Source: Zhongshania aliphaticivorans
GTDB taxonomy: Bacteria; Pseudomonadota; Gammaproteobacteria; Pseudomonadales; Spongiibacteraceae
Assembly (NCBI RefSeq): GCF_902705875.1
Contig: NZ_CACSIK010000004.1
Span: forward strand, 62,001 to 126,000
Length of the DNA stretch: 64,000 nt
Direction of reading: 5' to 3'
This document shows, piece after piece, positions 47,106 through 55,135 of this stretch. The translations under genes were made by a program, and so were the position numbers. Position 1 is the first letter of the stretch. Every line of letters begins with the position of its first letter. The notes beneath the pieces were generated by a model that did no database searches, was not told the origin of the DNA, and was given only the letters and a program-made list of their open reading frames with translations.

Positions 47106-48023
47106 TTGAAGTTAGCCGACGAAATCATAGAAATTCTGAGTTCTACTGATGGTGTTTTAACTGAAGCACTTATCAAGACCAAAGTCCTATTGCATAAAAT
47201 CGGACACAAGGAATTGGTGGCGTGGGTAAATAAAGAGCTGAACGGATATGAGGGTGAAGACCAGCTCCCCGACTATAGGATAGTTCATGCGCAAGTATTG
47301 GTCTCTGCGACAAATGGTGCGTATGACGTAAATTCACATCCCGTTCCTATGGGCCATATTGATAAAAAGTATAGGGATTCTTGGGAGAGGAGAAGAACAA
47401 CCCATTCTTTAGCCGTTATAGAAAATATTCTCAACTCAAGCACTGGAGATACGCTCCAAGTTCAAATCCCAATGGAGGCGAACGGGATGCTCGGCAAAGG
47501 TTTGGCAAATGGGTATATGGTTCAAAGGGCTTGGTCTGAAATTCCAGTTGCTGGAATGGCAAATATCCTCATGCAAGTACGGTCGAGATTGCTAGATTTT
47601 ATTCTTGAGTTGAGCTCGGAATTTTCCGAGGCAAATTCTGATGAAGAAGTAAAAAAAGTGGCCGCCAACTTCGATGCATCAAATCTATTTAATAACGCAA
47701 TATTCGGTGATAACGCAACGATTGTACTTGGCTCAGAAAATAACGCGAATATATCAAATGTGTTACTAAAAAACGATTTCGAGGGTCTCTCGGAGACACT
47801 TAAAACTCACGGCGTTTCAGATGGTGATGTTGCTTCGTTAAAGGAAGCAATTAATAGTGATTCAAGCCAAGTGGTTTCTTCAAAGAATGAGTTTGGCCCT
47901 GCAGTAAGGTCGTGGATGCAAAGCATGATGTCAAAAGCGATAGATGCAAGTTGGCAAATTGAGCTAGGTGTTGCTGGTAGCCTCTTGGCTACTGCATTAA
48001 ATCACTATTATGGGTTGCTGTAG
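47106..48023 (+). CDS. AbiTii-domain abortive-infection protein (cassette 1)
   Basis: The 305-residue soluble protein opens with the AbiTii pattern: LADEIIEILSSTDGVLTEALIKTKVLLHKIGHKELVAWVNKELNGYEG, then PDYRIVHAQV and the motif QRAWSEIPVAGMANILMQVRSRLLDFILEL. The AbiTii domain (about 1-180) is named for abortive infection, a phage-resistance mechanism; its biochemistry is not established. The C-terminal 120 residues (FNNAIFGDNATIVLGSENNANIS, then a helical tail) look like a partner-binding or sensing module. Translation starts at TTG with AAGGAG seven bases upstream. It fills the first integron-type cassette. Confidence 0.75.
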   Translation: MKLADEIIEILSSTDGVLTEALIKTKVLLHKIGHKELVAWVNKELNGYEGEDQLPDYRIVHAQVLVSATNGAYDVNSHPVPMGHIDKKYRDSWERRRTTHSLAVIENILNSSTGDTLQVQIPMEANGMLGKGLANGYMVQRAWSEIPVAGMANILMQVRSRLLDFILELSSEFSEANSDEEVKKVAANFDASNLFNNAIFGDNATIVLGSENNANISNVLLKNDFEGLSETLKTHGVSDGDVASLKEAINSDSSQVVSSKNEFGPAVRSWMQSMMSKAIDASWQIELGVAGSLLATALNHYYGLL

Positions 48024-48024
48024 T

Positions 48025-48116
48025 CACATAACAAAGTGTTGTTGTCGCAGCGCAAAATGCAACGCTGCTGGGACGCCTTCGCTCGCGCTCTGGCGACCCA
48101 AAACACGGCGTTAGCA
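48025..48116 (+). other. attC-like site 1 (end of cassette 1)
   Basis: R'' box CACATAAC at 48025-48032 and R' box GTTAGCA at 48110-48116. Between them GTGTT (48036-48040) pairs with AACAC (48102-48106), GTCGC (48044-48048) with GCGAC (48093-48097), and CAGCG (48048-48052) with CGCTG (48063-48067), giving a 92-base folded site. Confidence 0.8.
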
Positions 48117-48131
48117 GTCAAGGAGTTAGAA

Positions 48132-48527
48132 TTGAGTAATAGAGACTTTTTTAACATTACGGCCTTAGAGATTTTTCACCGTTGTTCTAATGAGTTTCCG
48201 GTGGAAGCTTCATTTACCGCGTAAGAAGTAGCGGACTTAGTAACGGGCTATTTTAATGTCGAGCAAATGGACATTAAAAAGTTGGAAGATATAGTTTGGG
48301 AAACAACCAGTTGGTTAGTTTCAGAAGGGTTTCTTCGCGATGTCGCTTCCAATGATCAATACATGTCTGTTGTTCTAACTCAAAAAGGGCTTAATGCAAC
48401 AAATTCTGTCCCAAGTGTTATATCAGGAAAAAAATCATTCAACGAAGTTTTTGTTACTGGTTTATCTAACTTAAATCAAAATGTCGCAGCAGGCTTAATG
48501 GTTGAGTTTTTTAAAAATGGCAGCTAA
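48132..48527 (+). pseudogene. Broken cassette-2 gene, in-frame stop (unknown family)
   Basis: TTG at 48132 follows AAGGAG (48120-48125) at the same spacing as in cassette 1 and opens a frame (SNRDFFNITALEIFHRCSNE) that meets TAA at 48222-48224 after 30 codons. The same frame then continues without another stop to 48527 (EVADLVTGYFNVEQMDIKKLED and on to FFKNGS). The simplest reading is one 131-codon gene interrupted by a nonsense change. The protein is unrecognised, small and soluble. A later ATG at 48267 could allow a shorter 86-residue product, but no good ribosome-binding site precedes it. Confidence 0.65.
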
Positions 48528-48606
48528 AAAACATCATGGTGGGAATTTCATTCGCTGGCCTTTGGCCAAAAGCGCTCCTAAAATCCCCTTATGTTAAGCG
48601 TTAGGC
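48522..48606 (+). other. attC-like site 2 (end of cassette 2)
   Basis: R' box GTTAGGC at 48600-48606 fits GTTRRRY exactly. The R'' box is degenerate (AGCTAAA at 48522-48528; TGCTAAC expected). AACAT (48530-48534) pairs with ATGTT (48591-48595) and GGGAATTT with AAATCCC leaving one extrahelical base; an inner GGCC-TTT-GGCC hairpin lies at 48557-48567. Confidence 0.7.
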
Positions 48607-48629
48607 TTCATGCAAGGATTTAATCAAAT

Positions 48630-49169
48630 ATGGAAAAAGTAGATCTTTATAAGCAATCAATAGGCAAGTTTATCTTCACTGAGTTCATAGTCTTCCTATC
48701 TCAGGTAGCTGTATTTTTTTCTGTCGCTGTTTTTACGTCCAATTTTTTAAGTTCTGAAGAGAAATTAGTCAGATTCTCTGAGCAAAAAATAAATGACGGT
48801 ACTTTAGGAGAGCTAGGGCTTAACTTTGTCGCAATTCTTTTGGTAATTGGTTTCTTTTCAGCAATTGGCAGGGTCTTTGATAACAAATATGTAGAGTCCT
48901 ACATAAACGAAATATTGTGTGAAATGCCAAAAACAATATATGTATTTGGCTCCAGTGCTACAGGAGTCATGGCAGCTATATCACTATTTATACACTTAAA
49001 TCCGAATTCTAATTCTTCAGCGCAGGCACAAGGGTTTGCCGTAATGACTCTATTCTTTGCAATTATGATGTTTATATATGGCTGCGCATTTAGCTATGCG
49101 TTTAAACGAAAATCGCACATAAAATCATTGTCTAACAATTCAATCCAGCCGACCGCTGGCGTCGGCTGA
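48630..49169 (+). CDS. Four-helix membrane protein (cassette 3)
   Basis: The 179-residue protein has four predicted membrane helices (near residues 18-36, 63-80, 108-124 and 136-158) and I recognise no family. The last residues, NNSIQPTAGVG, are encoded by the attC site itself; this tail is a familiar feature of integron-cassette proteins and shows that the reading frame runs into the recombination site. A membrane protein in the same array as AbiTii could be an effector or toxin, but that is only a guess. Confidence 0.65.
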   Translation: MEKVDLYKQSIGKFIFTEFIVFLSQVAVFFSVAVFTSNFLSSEEKLVRFSEQKINDGTLGELGLNFVAILLVIGFFSAIGRVFDNKYVESYINEILCEMPKTIYVFGSSATGVMAAISLFIHLNPNSNSSAQAQGFAVMTLFFAIMMFIYGCAFSYAFKRKSHIKSLSNNSIQPTAGVG

Positions 49170-49183
49170 TTGAGGCGTTGAGG
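49130..49183 (+). other. attC-like site 3 (end of cassette 3)
   Basis: A compact 54-base site with R'' box GTCTAAC (49130-49136) and R' box GTTGAGG (49177-49183). The arm CAATCCAGCCGAC (49141-49153) pairs with GTCGGCTGATTG (49161-49172) with a single extrahelical base and a seven-base loop. It closely resembles the short attC sites of mobile integrons such as that of aadA. Confidence 0.88.
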
Positions 49184-49417
49184 CTGTAGAATTACTCCTC
49201 TCACCGTCCGTTCGATGGATTGCTTCCTTCAATTTACCTTGGCAACTGTCCGCTCATTTACCTATGCAGTCGTCTATGACACACGACAAAAGCACTTTAC
49301 TATAAGTTGGTCGTGCGCCATTTTTACCATAAGGTGTCTTAAGCGGACACTTTATAGGTGATTCGGCAGGCTAAGACTATTGCTACTTATTTTTAATCAC
49401 AACCATCAGTTTTGTAC

Positions 49418-51586
49418 TTAGGCGATGCTAGTCGCCTCAATCTTGACTTGCGTACCATTTAATCTTGGCACCCGCGATAAGGGGTCTACATCTTTATTTG
49501 ATACCAAAATATTTCGGTTTACGCCGCCGTTGTAGGTCCCTTTTCCCGTTTTTGGATTAAAGGTGCGATAGCCCCAGCCGTGCTGCATGACGGCAACACC
49601 GGGGCGTACACTGTCAGATAAAGTGACTTTTGCGACGAGGTGATTGGTCGCTGAGCTTACGGTGACCTCTTGGCCATCGTTAACGCTAAAGCGTTCACCA
49701 TCGAGGCGGTTAATTTCGATGCTACCCCCCGTTAGTTCGCGTTCCTTCATGCCTTCCATGCTGGTTTCCACAGACCAGGAATTCATCATTTTCATTTTTC
49801 GCAGGCCAATAAGCTGTAAGGGATACTCACTGGTGTCGGGCGGGGATTGTGTTAATCGTTCCGCTAGGGTGTTTATAAAGGCAGTCGGGGCCAGATTGAC
49901 CTTGCCGTTTGCGGTGGTGAGTTTATTGAATAGCGTGCCGAAATTGGGCCTTGTTGATAGCTCACCCAAGCCATGTTCTGCGTTTTTGATATCCTTCCAT
50001 TTGAACATGCCTCCCGATTTAATCAGCGGTCGGGATAGCCACAGTGGCGAGAATCCGTGGTGTTTATTTCCCGTAAGTTTGGCCAGTTTTATGCTGGCTT
50101 TAACAATGGGGTTTAGCCATTTTTTACCCATAATAAAGGGGGCGTTCATCGCCATGGCAAGATCACGTAAGAACTCCCATTCGTAGCGCATACCGTCAGG
50201 CAGGTTTACCGCAGCCCGAGTAAATTGGGCGCGTGGCGCAGGGCTTAGTGACTGTAATAAGGGGTTAATATCGTTTCGCTCTAGGAAGTGATCACCGGGA
50301 ATAAGCCAGTCTGCATGGCGATGACTTTCGCGTTGAAATTGGTCAATGACAACAAGGCAGTCGAGTTGCGCAAGCGCGGCATCAAGCTTGTCGCCATCTG
50401 GGCCAGACACGACGGGGTTACCGCTATTCATAATAAGCGCGCGAATTTGGCCTATTCCGGGGGTGGTGATCTCGTCGGGAAGTTCAGCAAGACTGTGGGA
50501 GCCGGCGATGTTTTTGGTGCCACGTAGGCGGCTGATCGCCTCTGATTTGGGAAAGAGGGTGTCACCAGCGTCGAGAAAATCGAGCACGCCTGAACAGTAG
50601 TAAATACCGCCCTCGGTCTCTACTCGGTTGGTGATCAGGTTTAACACTTGTACTAACCACAGTCCCAATACACCGTTGCGGCCCAGGCTGACTCCGGTGC
50701 GACCAACAGCCATAGCGCGTGGTGCTTTGGCAAATTGTTCGGCAATACGGTTTATGGTGTCCAAGGAAATGTCACAGCGGAGGCTGAGATCGTTTAAATC
50801 TGCTTTTTGGGCGAGAGCCTTTATGGCGCCCAAGCCATCGAGCTTTTCAGGCTTAGATGTCTTATCCCAGCCATTGTCGAAGATAATCTTGATCATGGCC
50901 AATAGCAGTGCCCAATCAGATTCTGGCAGCGGGGTGATATGTTGGTTAGCTTTGGCCGCACATTCGGTGGTACGTGGGTCGACTACAACGACTTCGGCAC
51001 CGGCTTTTTGTCGCGCAAGTACCCGCTTCCAGCCGTCGGGTGAATAGCTGATCCAGCACATACCACTCACTTGAGGGTTAGTGCCTATGAGCAGAAAGTA
51101 GTCGCAATAATCGATATCTGTTTGCAGGCCTACCCAAGGATTACCGTAGAGGTTTTCAGACACAACATGAAGGGCATTTTGGTCTATGGAGCCAACCCAG
51201 AACCGGTTTTCGGTGCCAATTGCATCAAGAAGCATGGTTTGAAATAAGGCGCTGCCAAAATTAAAGCCATTGGGGTTGCCGGTATAGCTGCCCAGTGCGT
51301 TGGCACCGTACTCGGCGGTAATTGCGCCAAAACGAGCGCTAATGTCGGCAATGGCCTCTTCGTAACTTGTTTCTACATACCGGTCGCCTATACGCTTCAT
51401 TGGCGAGGTAATACGCTTGGGGTGGGTTAATGCGAGGTGGGATTTGGCCCCTTTAATACAATAATCTCGCCAGCTAAAGGCGTTATCTTTATCGGGCTCT
51501 ATTTTAATGACCTGATTTTGCTCAGTACTTACCTTTAAGCCGCAGGCCTGCTCACAGATACCACATACGGTGTAACTGGTATTCAT
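49418..51586 (-). CDS. Molybdopterin oxidoreductase (Mo-bisPGD, 4Fe-4S)
   Basis: A 722-residue cytosolic enzyme from the ATG at 51586 (GGAG upstream); the frame opens at 51604. The N-terminal iron-sulfur cluster uses CGICEQACGL and a later cysteine (YCIKG). The pterin-binding core follows with GSYTGNPNG and GTNPQVSGM, and the C-terminal molydopterin-dinucleotide domain ends HGWGYRTFNPKTGKGTYNGGVNRN. It belongs to the DMSO-reductase superfamily, closest in style to assimilatory nitrate reductase and formate dehydrogenase-like catalytic subunits. No partner subunit is adjacent and no Tat signal is present, so the substrate remains open. Confidence 0.85.
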   Translation of the reverse strand: MNTSYTVCGICEQACGLKVSTEQNQVIKIEPDKDNAFSWRDYCIKGAKSHLALTHPKRITSPMKRIGDRYVETSYEEAIADISARFGAITAEYGANALGSYTGNPNGFNFGSALFQTMLLDAIGTENRFWVGSIDQNALHVVSENLYGNPWVGLQTDIDYCDYFLLIGTNPQVSGMCWISYSPDGWKRVLARQKAGAEVVVVDPRTTECAAKANQHITPLPESDWALLLAMIKIIFDNGWDKTSKPEKLDGLGAIKALAQKADLNDLSLRCDISLDTINRIAEQFAKAPRAMAVGRTGVSLGRNGVLGLWLVQVLNLITNRVETEGGIYYCSGVLDFLDAGDTLFPKSEAISRLRGTKNIAGSHSLAELPDEITTPGIGQIRALIMNSGNPVVSGPDGDKLDAALAQLDCLVVIDQFQRESHRHADWLIPGDHFLERNDINPLLQSLSPAPRAQFTRAAVNLPDGMRYEWEFLRDLAMAMNAPFIMGKKWLNPIVKASIKLAKLTGNKHHGFSPLWLSRPLIKSGGMFKWKDIKNAEHGLGELSTRPNFGTLFNKLTTANGKVNLAPTAFINTLAERLTQSPPDTSEYPLQLIGLRKMKMMNSWSVETSMEGMKERELTGGSIEINRLDGERFSVNDGQEVTVSSATNHLVAKVTLSDSVRPGVAVMQHGWGYRTFNPKTGKGTYNGGVNRNILVSNKDVDPLSRVPRLNGTQVKIEATSIA

Positions 51587-51962
51587 ACACGTCTCCGACA
51601 GCATTATTGTTATTCGTCGTGATGTTCACGTTTGTCTATCTTAATGGCTTGCAAAATAGTGTCAACAGGAAATAGTTTCTTGTTTGTCTTTTTTGGCGGG
51701 GATGTTTTTGATGTATGAGGCTGGTACTAAGAGGGTTTTATTGATCAATCTAGGGGTAAAACAGTATGTTTTACTGCAATATGGTGGCAGTAAACTAGCT
51801 GGATTACTTGTACGAAGGTGGCGATGTCGCGTATCTTTTTTGGTCATATTAGGGCAATTAAGATCTGAACTGCATTTATCGTCATCTTATCGGTATCGGA
51901 AACAGCTCGTTTCTAGAAGCATATTGAATCGTGTTGCGGCAAAAATAAGATAGGCACTTTAC
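51587..51962. other. Intergenic region upstream of the ligase gene
   Basis: This divergent interval separates the molybdenum enzyme (minus) and the ligase gene (plus). An open frame of 89 codons at 51684-51953 runs on the plus strand but shows no family features and an unusual Arg/Leu-rich composition, so I do not call it. I see no RNA or repeat. Confidence 0.4.
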
Positions 51963-53516
51963 ATGAATGAATTACTGACGCAGTTACGTCGTACAGCCCA
52001 CACTTTTGGCGAGCGAGTGGCACTCTCTGATAGAGATGGAAAATATACTTATTCGGGCTTGGTGACCGCTGTGGATAGCCTTGCTGAGGAGTTGAGTCAG
52101 CGAGGAATTAGTCGGGCCGCATTATTGGCAGATAATAGCCCGGCATGGGTCATTGCTGACCTTGCCTGCTTAAGAGCCGGCGTCACGCTGACGGCTATTC
52201 CCCATTTTTTCAGTGCCGAGCAGGTGGTAAATGCATTAAATAACTGTGCTGCTGAGGTTTTGATCAGTGACCGCGCTGCGAGTGATCCGCAATTGCGGGG
52301 GGTATTGTTCAGCGCGGGTGCTGTAACTGAATTTAAAAGTGTCGGTATGTTGCGAGGATTCCCGCTTACGGTGTCTGGTACCTCGACAATGCTGCCTATT
52401 AATACGGTAAAGATTGCTTATTCGTCTGGCTCGACGGGAGCGCCAAAGGGTGTTTGCCTATCTGTCGGAAATTTATACGGCACAGCTGAAGCCATCAATG
52501 ATGCCCTAGCAAAGGTTTCGCTGAAAAAGCATATGGCAGTCCTGCCGCTGGCGACACTGCCAGAGAATATATCAGGAGTTTATGCAGCCTTGCTACGCGG
52601 TGCTGAAGTGGTAGTGCCGAGTTTGCAAAGTTTAGGTTGGGCCGCAGGCTCTGGTCTTGATATGAGCCTTTTCACCGATAGTATTAGCCTCTGGCAGCCT
52701 GATAGCCTTGTGATATTGCCACAAATCTTAAAAGAACTCATTGCGGTGGTCGAGCAAGGTGGCTGGGAGCCTCCGGTGTGTTTACGCTATGTGGCAGTTG
52801 GTGGTTTGCGAATATCATCGGATCATGTTCGCCAAGCACGGGATCTAGGTATACCCGTTTATGAAGGTTATAGCGTATCGGAATGTGGTTCTGTTGTTAG
52901 TTTGAATACTCCAGAGGCCGAGTGCCTAGGTTCGGCTGGTAAGATCTTGTCCCATCAGGTAGTAGATATTGTCGATGGCGAAGTGGTCATTAAGGGTAGC
53001 CTTTTCTTAGCTTATTTAGGTGGCGAGGCATTAGAGCCTGGTAAGGAATTTATGACAGGGGACCTCGGTGAAGTTGATGACGCTGGTTTTCTTTGGGTGA
53101 AAGGGAGAAAAACAAACTTGATTACGAGCAGTTATGGTCAAAAAATATCTCCAGAGTGGCCGGAGAGTGAGTTGCTTGCTTATGCTGGTGTAGCGCAGTG
53201 CGTAATAATTGGTGATGCTGAGGCCTATTGCAGTGCCTTGGTTTTTGTAAACCCCGGATATAGTTATGATGATATTGGGCGTTATATTCGTGAATGTAAT
53301 CAACGCCTACCTGATTACGCACAAATCCGACGTTGGGCTGCATTGCCTAAGCGCCTAACGGCGGCGGATGGTTTGCTTACCGCCAGTGGCCGCTTACAGC
53401 GCGAAGCGATAGTTAGGGCCTACCCCGAATTGGTAGCGCATTGTTATCCTGGTATTGTCTATCCTATTGGTGGTGCTCAGCGCGCTTTTATTCCTTCAGA
53501 AAAGAGTGGTGATTGA
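51963..53516 (+). CDS. AMP-binding (ANL) ligase-like protein
   Basis: The 517-residue protein belongs to the adenylating ANL superfamily, which activates acids as acyl-AMP. The P-loop YSSGSTGAPKG is at residues 153-163, with YEGYSVSECG and TGDLGEVDDAGFLWVKGRKTN later. The usual C-terminal catalytic lysine of GKLxR is replaced in SGRLQREAI, so the adenylation half-reaction may be weakened or the protein may use another residue. Acyl chain and acceptor are unknown. It starts ahead of an AT-rich bidirectional terminator shared with the PilZ gene. Confidence 0.75.
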   Translation: MNELLTQLRRTAHTFGERVALSDRDGKYTYSGLVTAVDSLAEELSQRGISRAALLADNSPAWVIADLACLRAGVTLTAIPHFFSAEQVVNALNNCAAEVLISDRAASDPQLRGVLFSAGAVTEFKSVGMLRGFPLTVSGTSTMLPINTVKIAYSSGSTGAPKGVCLSVGNLYGTAEAINDALAKVSLKKHMAVLPLATLPENISGVYAALLRGAEVVVPSLQSLGWAAGSGLDMSLFTDSISLWQPDSLVILPQILKELIAVVEQGGWEPPVCLRYVAVGGLRISSDHVRQARDLGIPVYEGYSVSECGSVVSLNTPEAECLGSAGKILSHQVVDIVDGEVVIKGSLFLAYLGGEALEPGKEFMTGDLGEVDDAGFLWVKGRKTNLITSSYGQKISPEWPESELLAYAGVAQCVIIGDAEAYCSALVFVNPGYSYDDIGRYIRECNQRLPDYAQIRRWAALPKRLTAADGLLTASGRLQREAIVRAYPELVAHCYPGIVYPIGGAQRAFIPSEKSGD

Positions 53517-53522
53517 TTTGAT

Positions 53523-53547
53523 AAAAATAATGACAAGAATTATTTTT
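53523..53547. terminator. AT-rich hairpin between convergent genes
   Basis: AAAAATAAT (53523-53531) pairs perfectly with ATTATTTTT (53539-53547) around a seven-base loop just after the ligase stop codon. The flanks are T-rich on both strands, so it could end transcripts from both sides. It has no GC pairs, so strength is uncertain. Confidence 0.4.
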
Positions 53548-53667
53548 TGAAATGTTTAATAAATTCATTCTAAGCCATGTATATATTTTTATAGCAGAAT
53601 AAATTATTTTTTGAATTTTTCTATTTGTTAAAATAATTGTGGGTATTTCTAGGGTGAGATAGAAATA

Positions 53668-54042
53668 TTATTTGTCCGAACTGATGTTTTCTTTAACGGT
53701 GTAGCGGAAAAAGACGGGGAAGGCGTTTTTAACAAAAACTTGTTGCTTCATCATGTGGCGCGCACTAACCCCCTTGCTTAATTGTATGACAACTCCTCGG
53801 GTATCTAAGCGATAAACTTCACCTTCAACTTCTTCGCTATCTTGATCATGAAATAAAATGTTGCCGCTAATTTTTTCACCTAGTGTCAGTGGTGCCTCAG
53901 GTTTATACGCTAATATAATGCCCAGCTCTGAGATTTCTAAAATACGGTAAGCCGTATCTTTATCTATCTGCAGAGGTGGTTGGGCAGCTTTCGGATAAGG
54001 TAAGCGAAAGAACCGGCGTAAATTATTAATTTTAGTTGTCAT
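53668..54042 (-). CDS. PilZ domain protein (c-di-GMP binding candidate)
   Basis: The 124-residue protein shows the two parts of a PilZ c-di-GMP site: R9xxxR13 in NLRRFFRLPY and an (E/D)xSxxG motif, EISELG, at 36-41. The first acidic position is Glu rather than the usual Asp or Asn, which may lower affinity. The rest is a six-strand barrel pattern. It follows the DapA-like gene by 50 bases on the same strand. Confidence 0.75.
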   Translation of the reverse strand: MTTKINNLRRFFRLPYPKAAQPPLQIDKDTAYRILEISELGIILAYKPEAPLTLGEKISGNILFHDQDSEEVEGEVYRLDTRGVVIQLSKGVSARHMMKQQVFVKNAFPVFFRYTVKENISSDK

Positions 54043-54092
54043 CTTTCCGTTTTACCGGAATTTTTTCGGTGTGTCGACAAAACGCGCTTAAT

Positions 54093-54968
54093 TTATATAG
54101 GTATTTCTGCTGCACGCAATGCACGACGTAAGTTGGAGTAGTCGCTAGCTTGTGTTAGCACAGGTGGGTTTTCGCTTTCAGGTATGCAGCCCATCTCGAC
54201 TAGCGCCCATTTAATAGGAATAGAGTTTGGATCTTCTAATAACGCTGAGTACAGTGTTTGAAGGTGAGCATCTAGGGCTTCTGCCGCTGCTGAATCGCCC
54301 GATTGGGTCAAGGTAAATAGTTTGTTAAGCAATACTGGGTTGACGTTGGCAGATATTGAAACACTACCACCGTATCCTGCTAAGAGTTGCTGGCAAGCAC
54401 TTGCGTCATGGCCTGCGTAAAGGGTGAAATCTTGAGGCAGGTTTATCCCTAATAAAGTTGTGGCATCGCTGTTATCCATTGAGCCATCAATATAACCATT
54501 TATGCTGGATGATTGTGCCAGTTCAGCGATACTTTCGGGAGCCAGAAGATTATTAAGATTTGATTCAGCCCGAATAATGGCGGGGCATTGTGATGCTTTG
54601 GCTAAGGTCTGAAAATGTTCGATTAATTCGTTTTCAGAATAGGTTTTGTCTGTGGGCGCGGTGATCAATACTGCGCTGGCACCATATTCATTGGCAACGT
54701 CTGCTAGCTCAAAAGCATGATCGATGGTGTCACTACTTAAGTCGGCAATAATGGGTATGCGGCTGTCCGCTTGCCAGATAGCGCGACGCAGAAGCTCGGT
54801 GCGCTCTTCTGTATTCATATAAGCTGGGTGACCTGTGGAGCTACCAATAATCAGGGCGGTACTGCCGTTAGTTACATGCCAGTCCACCAAGATTTCCACC
54901 GTTTCATAATCTGGGGAGCCATCGGCATGGGTGGGTGTAATTAGGTCGACAATAATTCCATTAATCAT
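54093..54968 (-). CDS. DapA/NanA-family paralogue lacking the Schiff-base lysine
   Basis: The 291-residue TIM-barrel protein aligns end to end with dihydrodipicolinate synthase (opening TPTHADGSPDYETVEILVDWHV, and later SISANVNPVLLNKL). The essential residues are lost: the Schiff-base lysine position (E. coli K161) is I160 in INGYIDGSM, Y133 is R133 and Y107 is D107; only the threonine near position 45 is kept. The classical pyruvate aldol reaction should therefore be impossible. It may be a regulatory or structural pseudoenzyme, or catalyse something else. It is followed by PilZ in the same direction. Confidence 0.8.
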   Translation of the reverse strand: MINGIIVDLITPTHADGSPDYETVEILVDWHVTNGSTALIIGSSTGHPAYMNTEERTELLRRAIWQADSRIPIIADLSSDTIDHAFELADVANEYGASAVLITAPTDKTYSENELIEHFQTLAKASQCPAIIRAESNLNNLLAPESIAELAQSSSINGYIDGSMDNSDATTLLGINLPQDFTLYAGHDASACQQLLAGYGGSVSISANVNPVLLNKLFTLTQSGDSAAAEALDAHLQTLYSALLEDPNSIPIKWALVEMGCIPESENPPVLTQASDYSNLRRALRAAEIPI

Positions 54969-55135
54969 GCTTTAAAGCCTTTTATTTTGAATGCAGGAAT
55001 AAAGTATAGTCGTGAGAATAAGGCTTGTATAGTAAGTTGGCTGAGCTAAGTAAGATAGATTTTAAATGCGATATGTTGGTGCAAAAAATATTATTTTTGC
55101 TATTTTAGAGCACGCAGCAAATAGGTATAAAATAC

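Larger units (their letters stand above)
47073..49183 (+). mobile_element. Integron gene-cassette array lacking an integrase (CALIN), three cassettes
   Basis: Three genes in one orientation are each followed by an attC-like site. Cassette 1 begins at GTTATGTG (47073-47080) and its attC R'' box is the exact reverse complement CACATAAC (48025-48032), as expected for a circularised cassette. The R' boxes GTTAGCA (48110), GTTAGGC (48600) and GTTGAGG (49177) end the attC sites. All three sites fold into imperfect hairpins with unpaired bases. Base composition and short genes differ from the flanks. No intI is in the window. Confidence 0.85.

Noticed and set aside
48036..48224. A 62-codon frame covering attC site 1 and the start of cassette 2
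   Set aside because: Its first part is the folded recombination site itself. The biological start is the TTG at 48132 with a proper ribosome-binding site.
51684..51953. An 89-codon open frame on the plus strand before the ligase gene
   Set aside because: No clear ribosome-binding site, no family features and an odd Arg/Leu-rich composition. It lies in a divergent promoter region.
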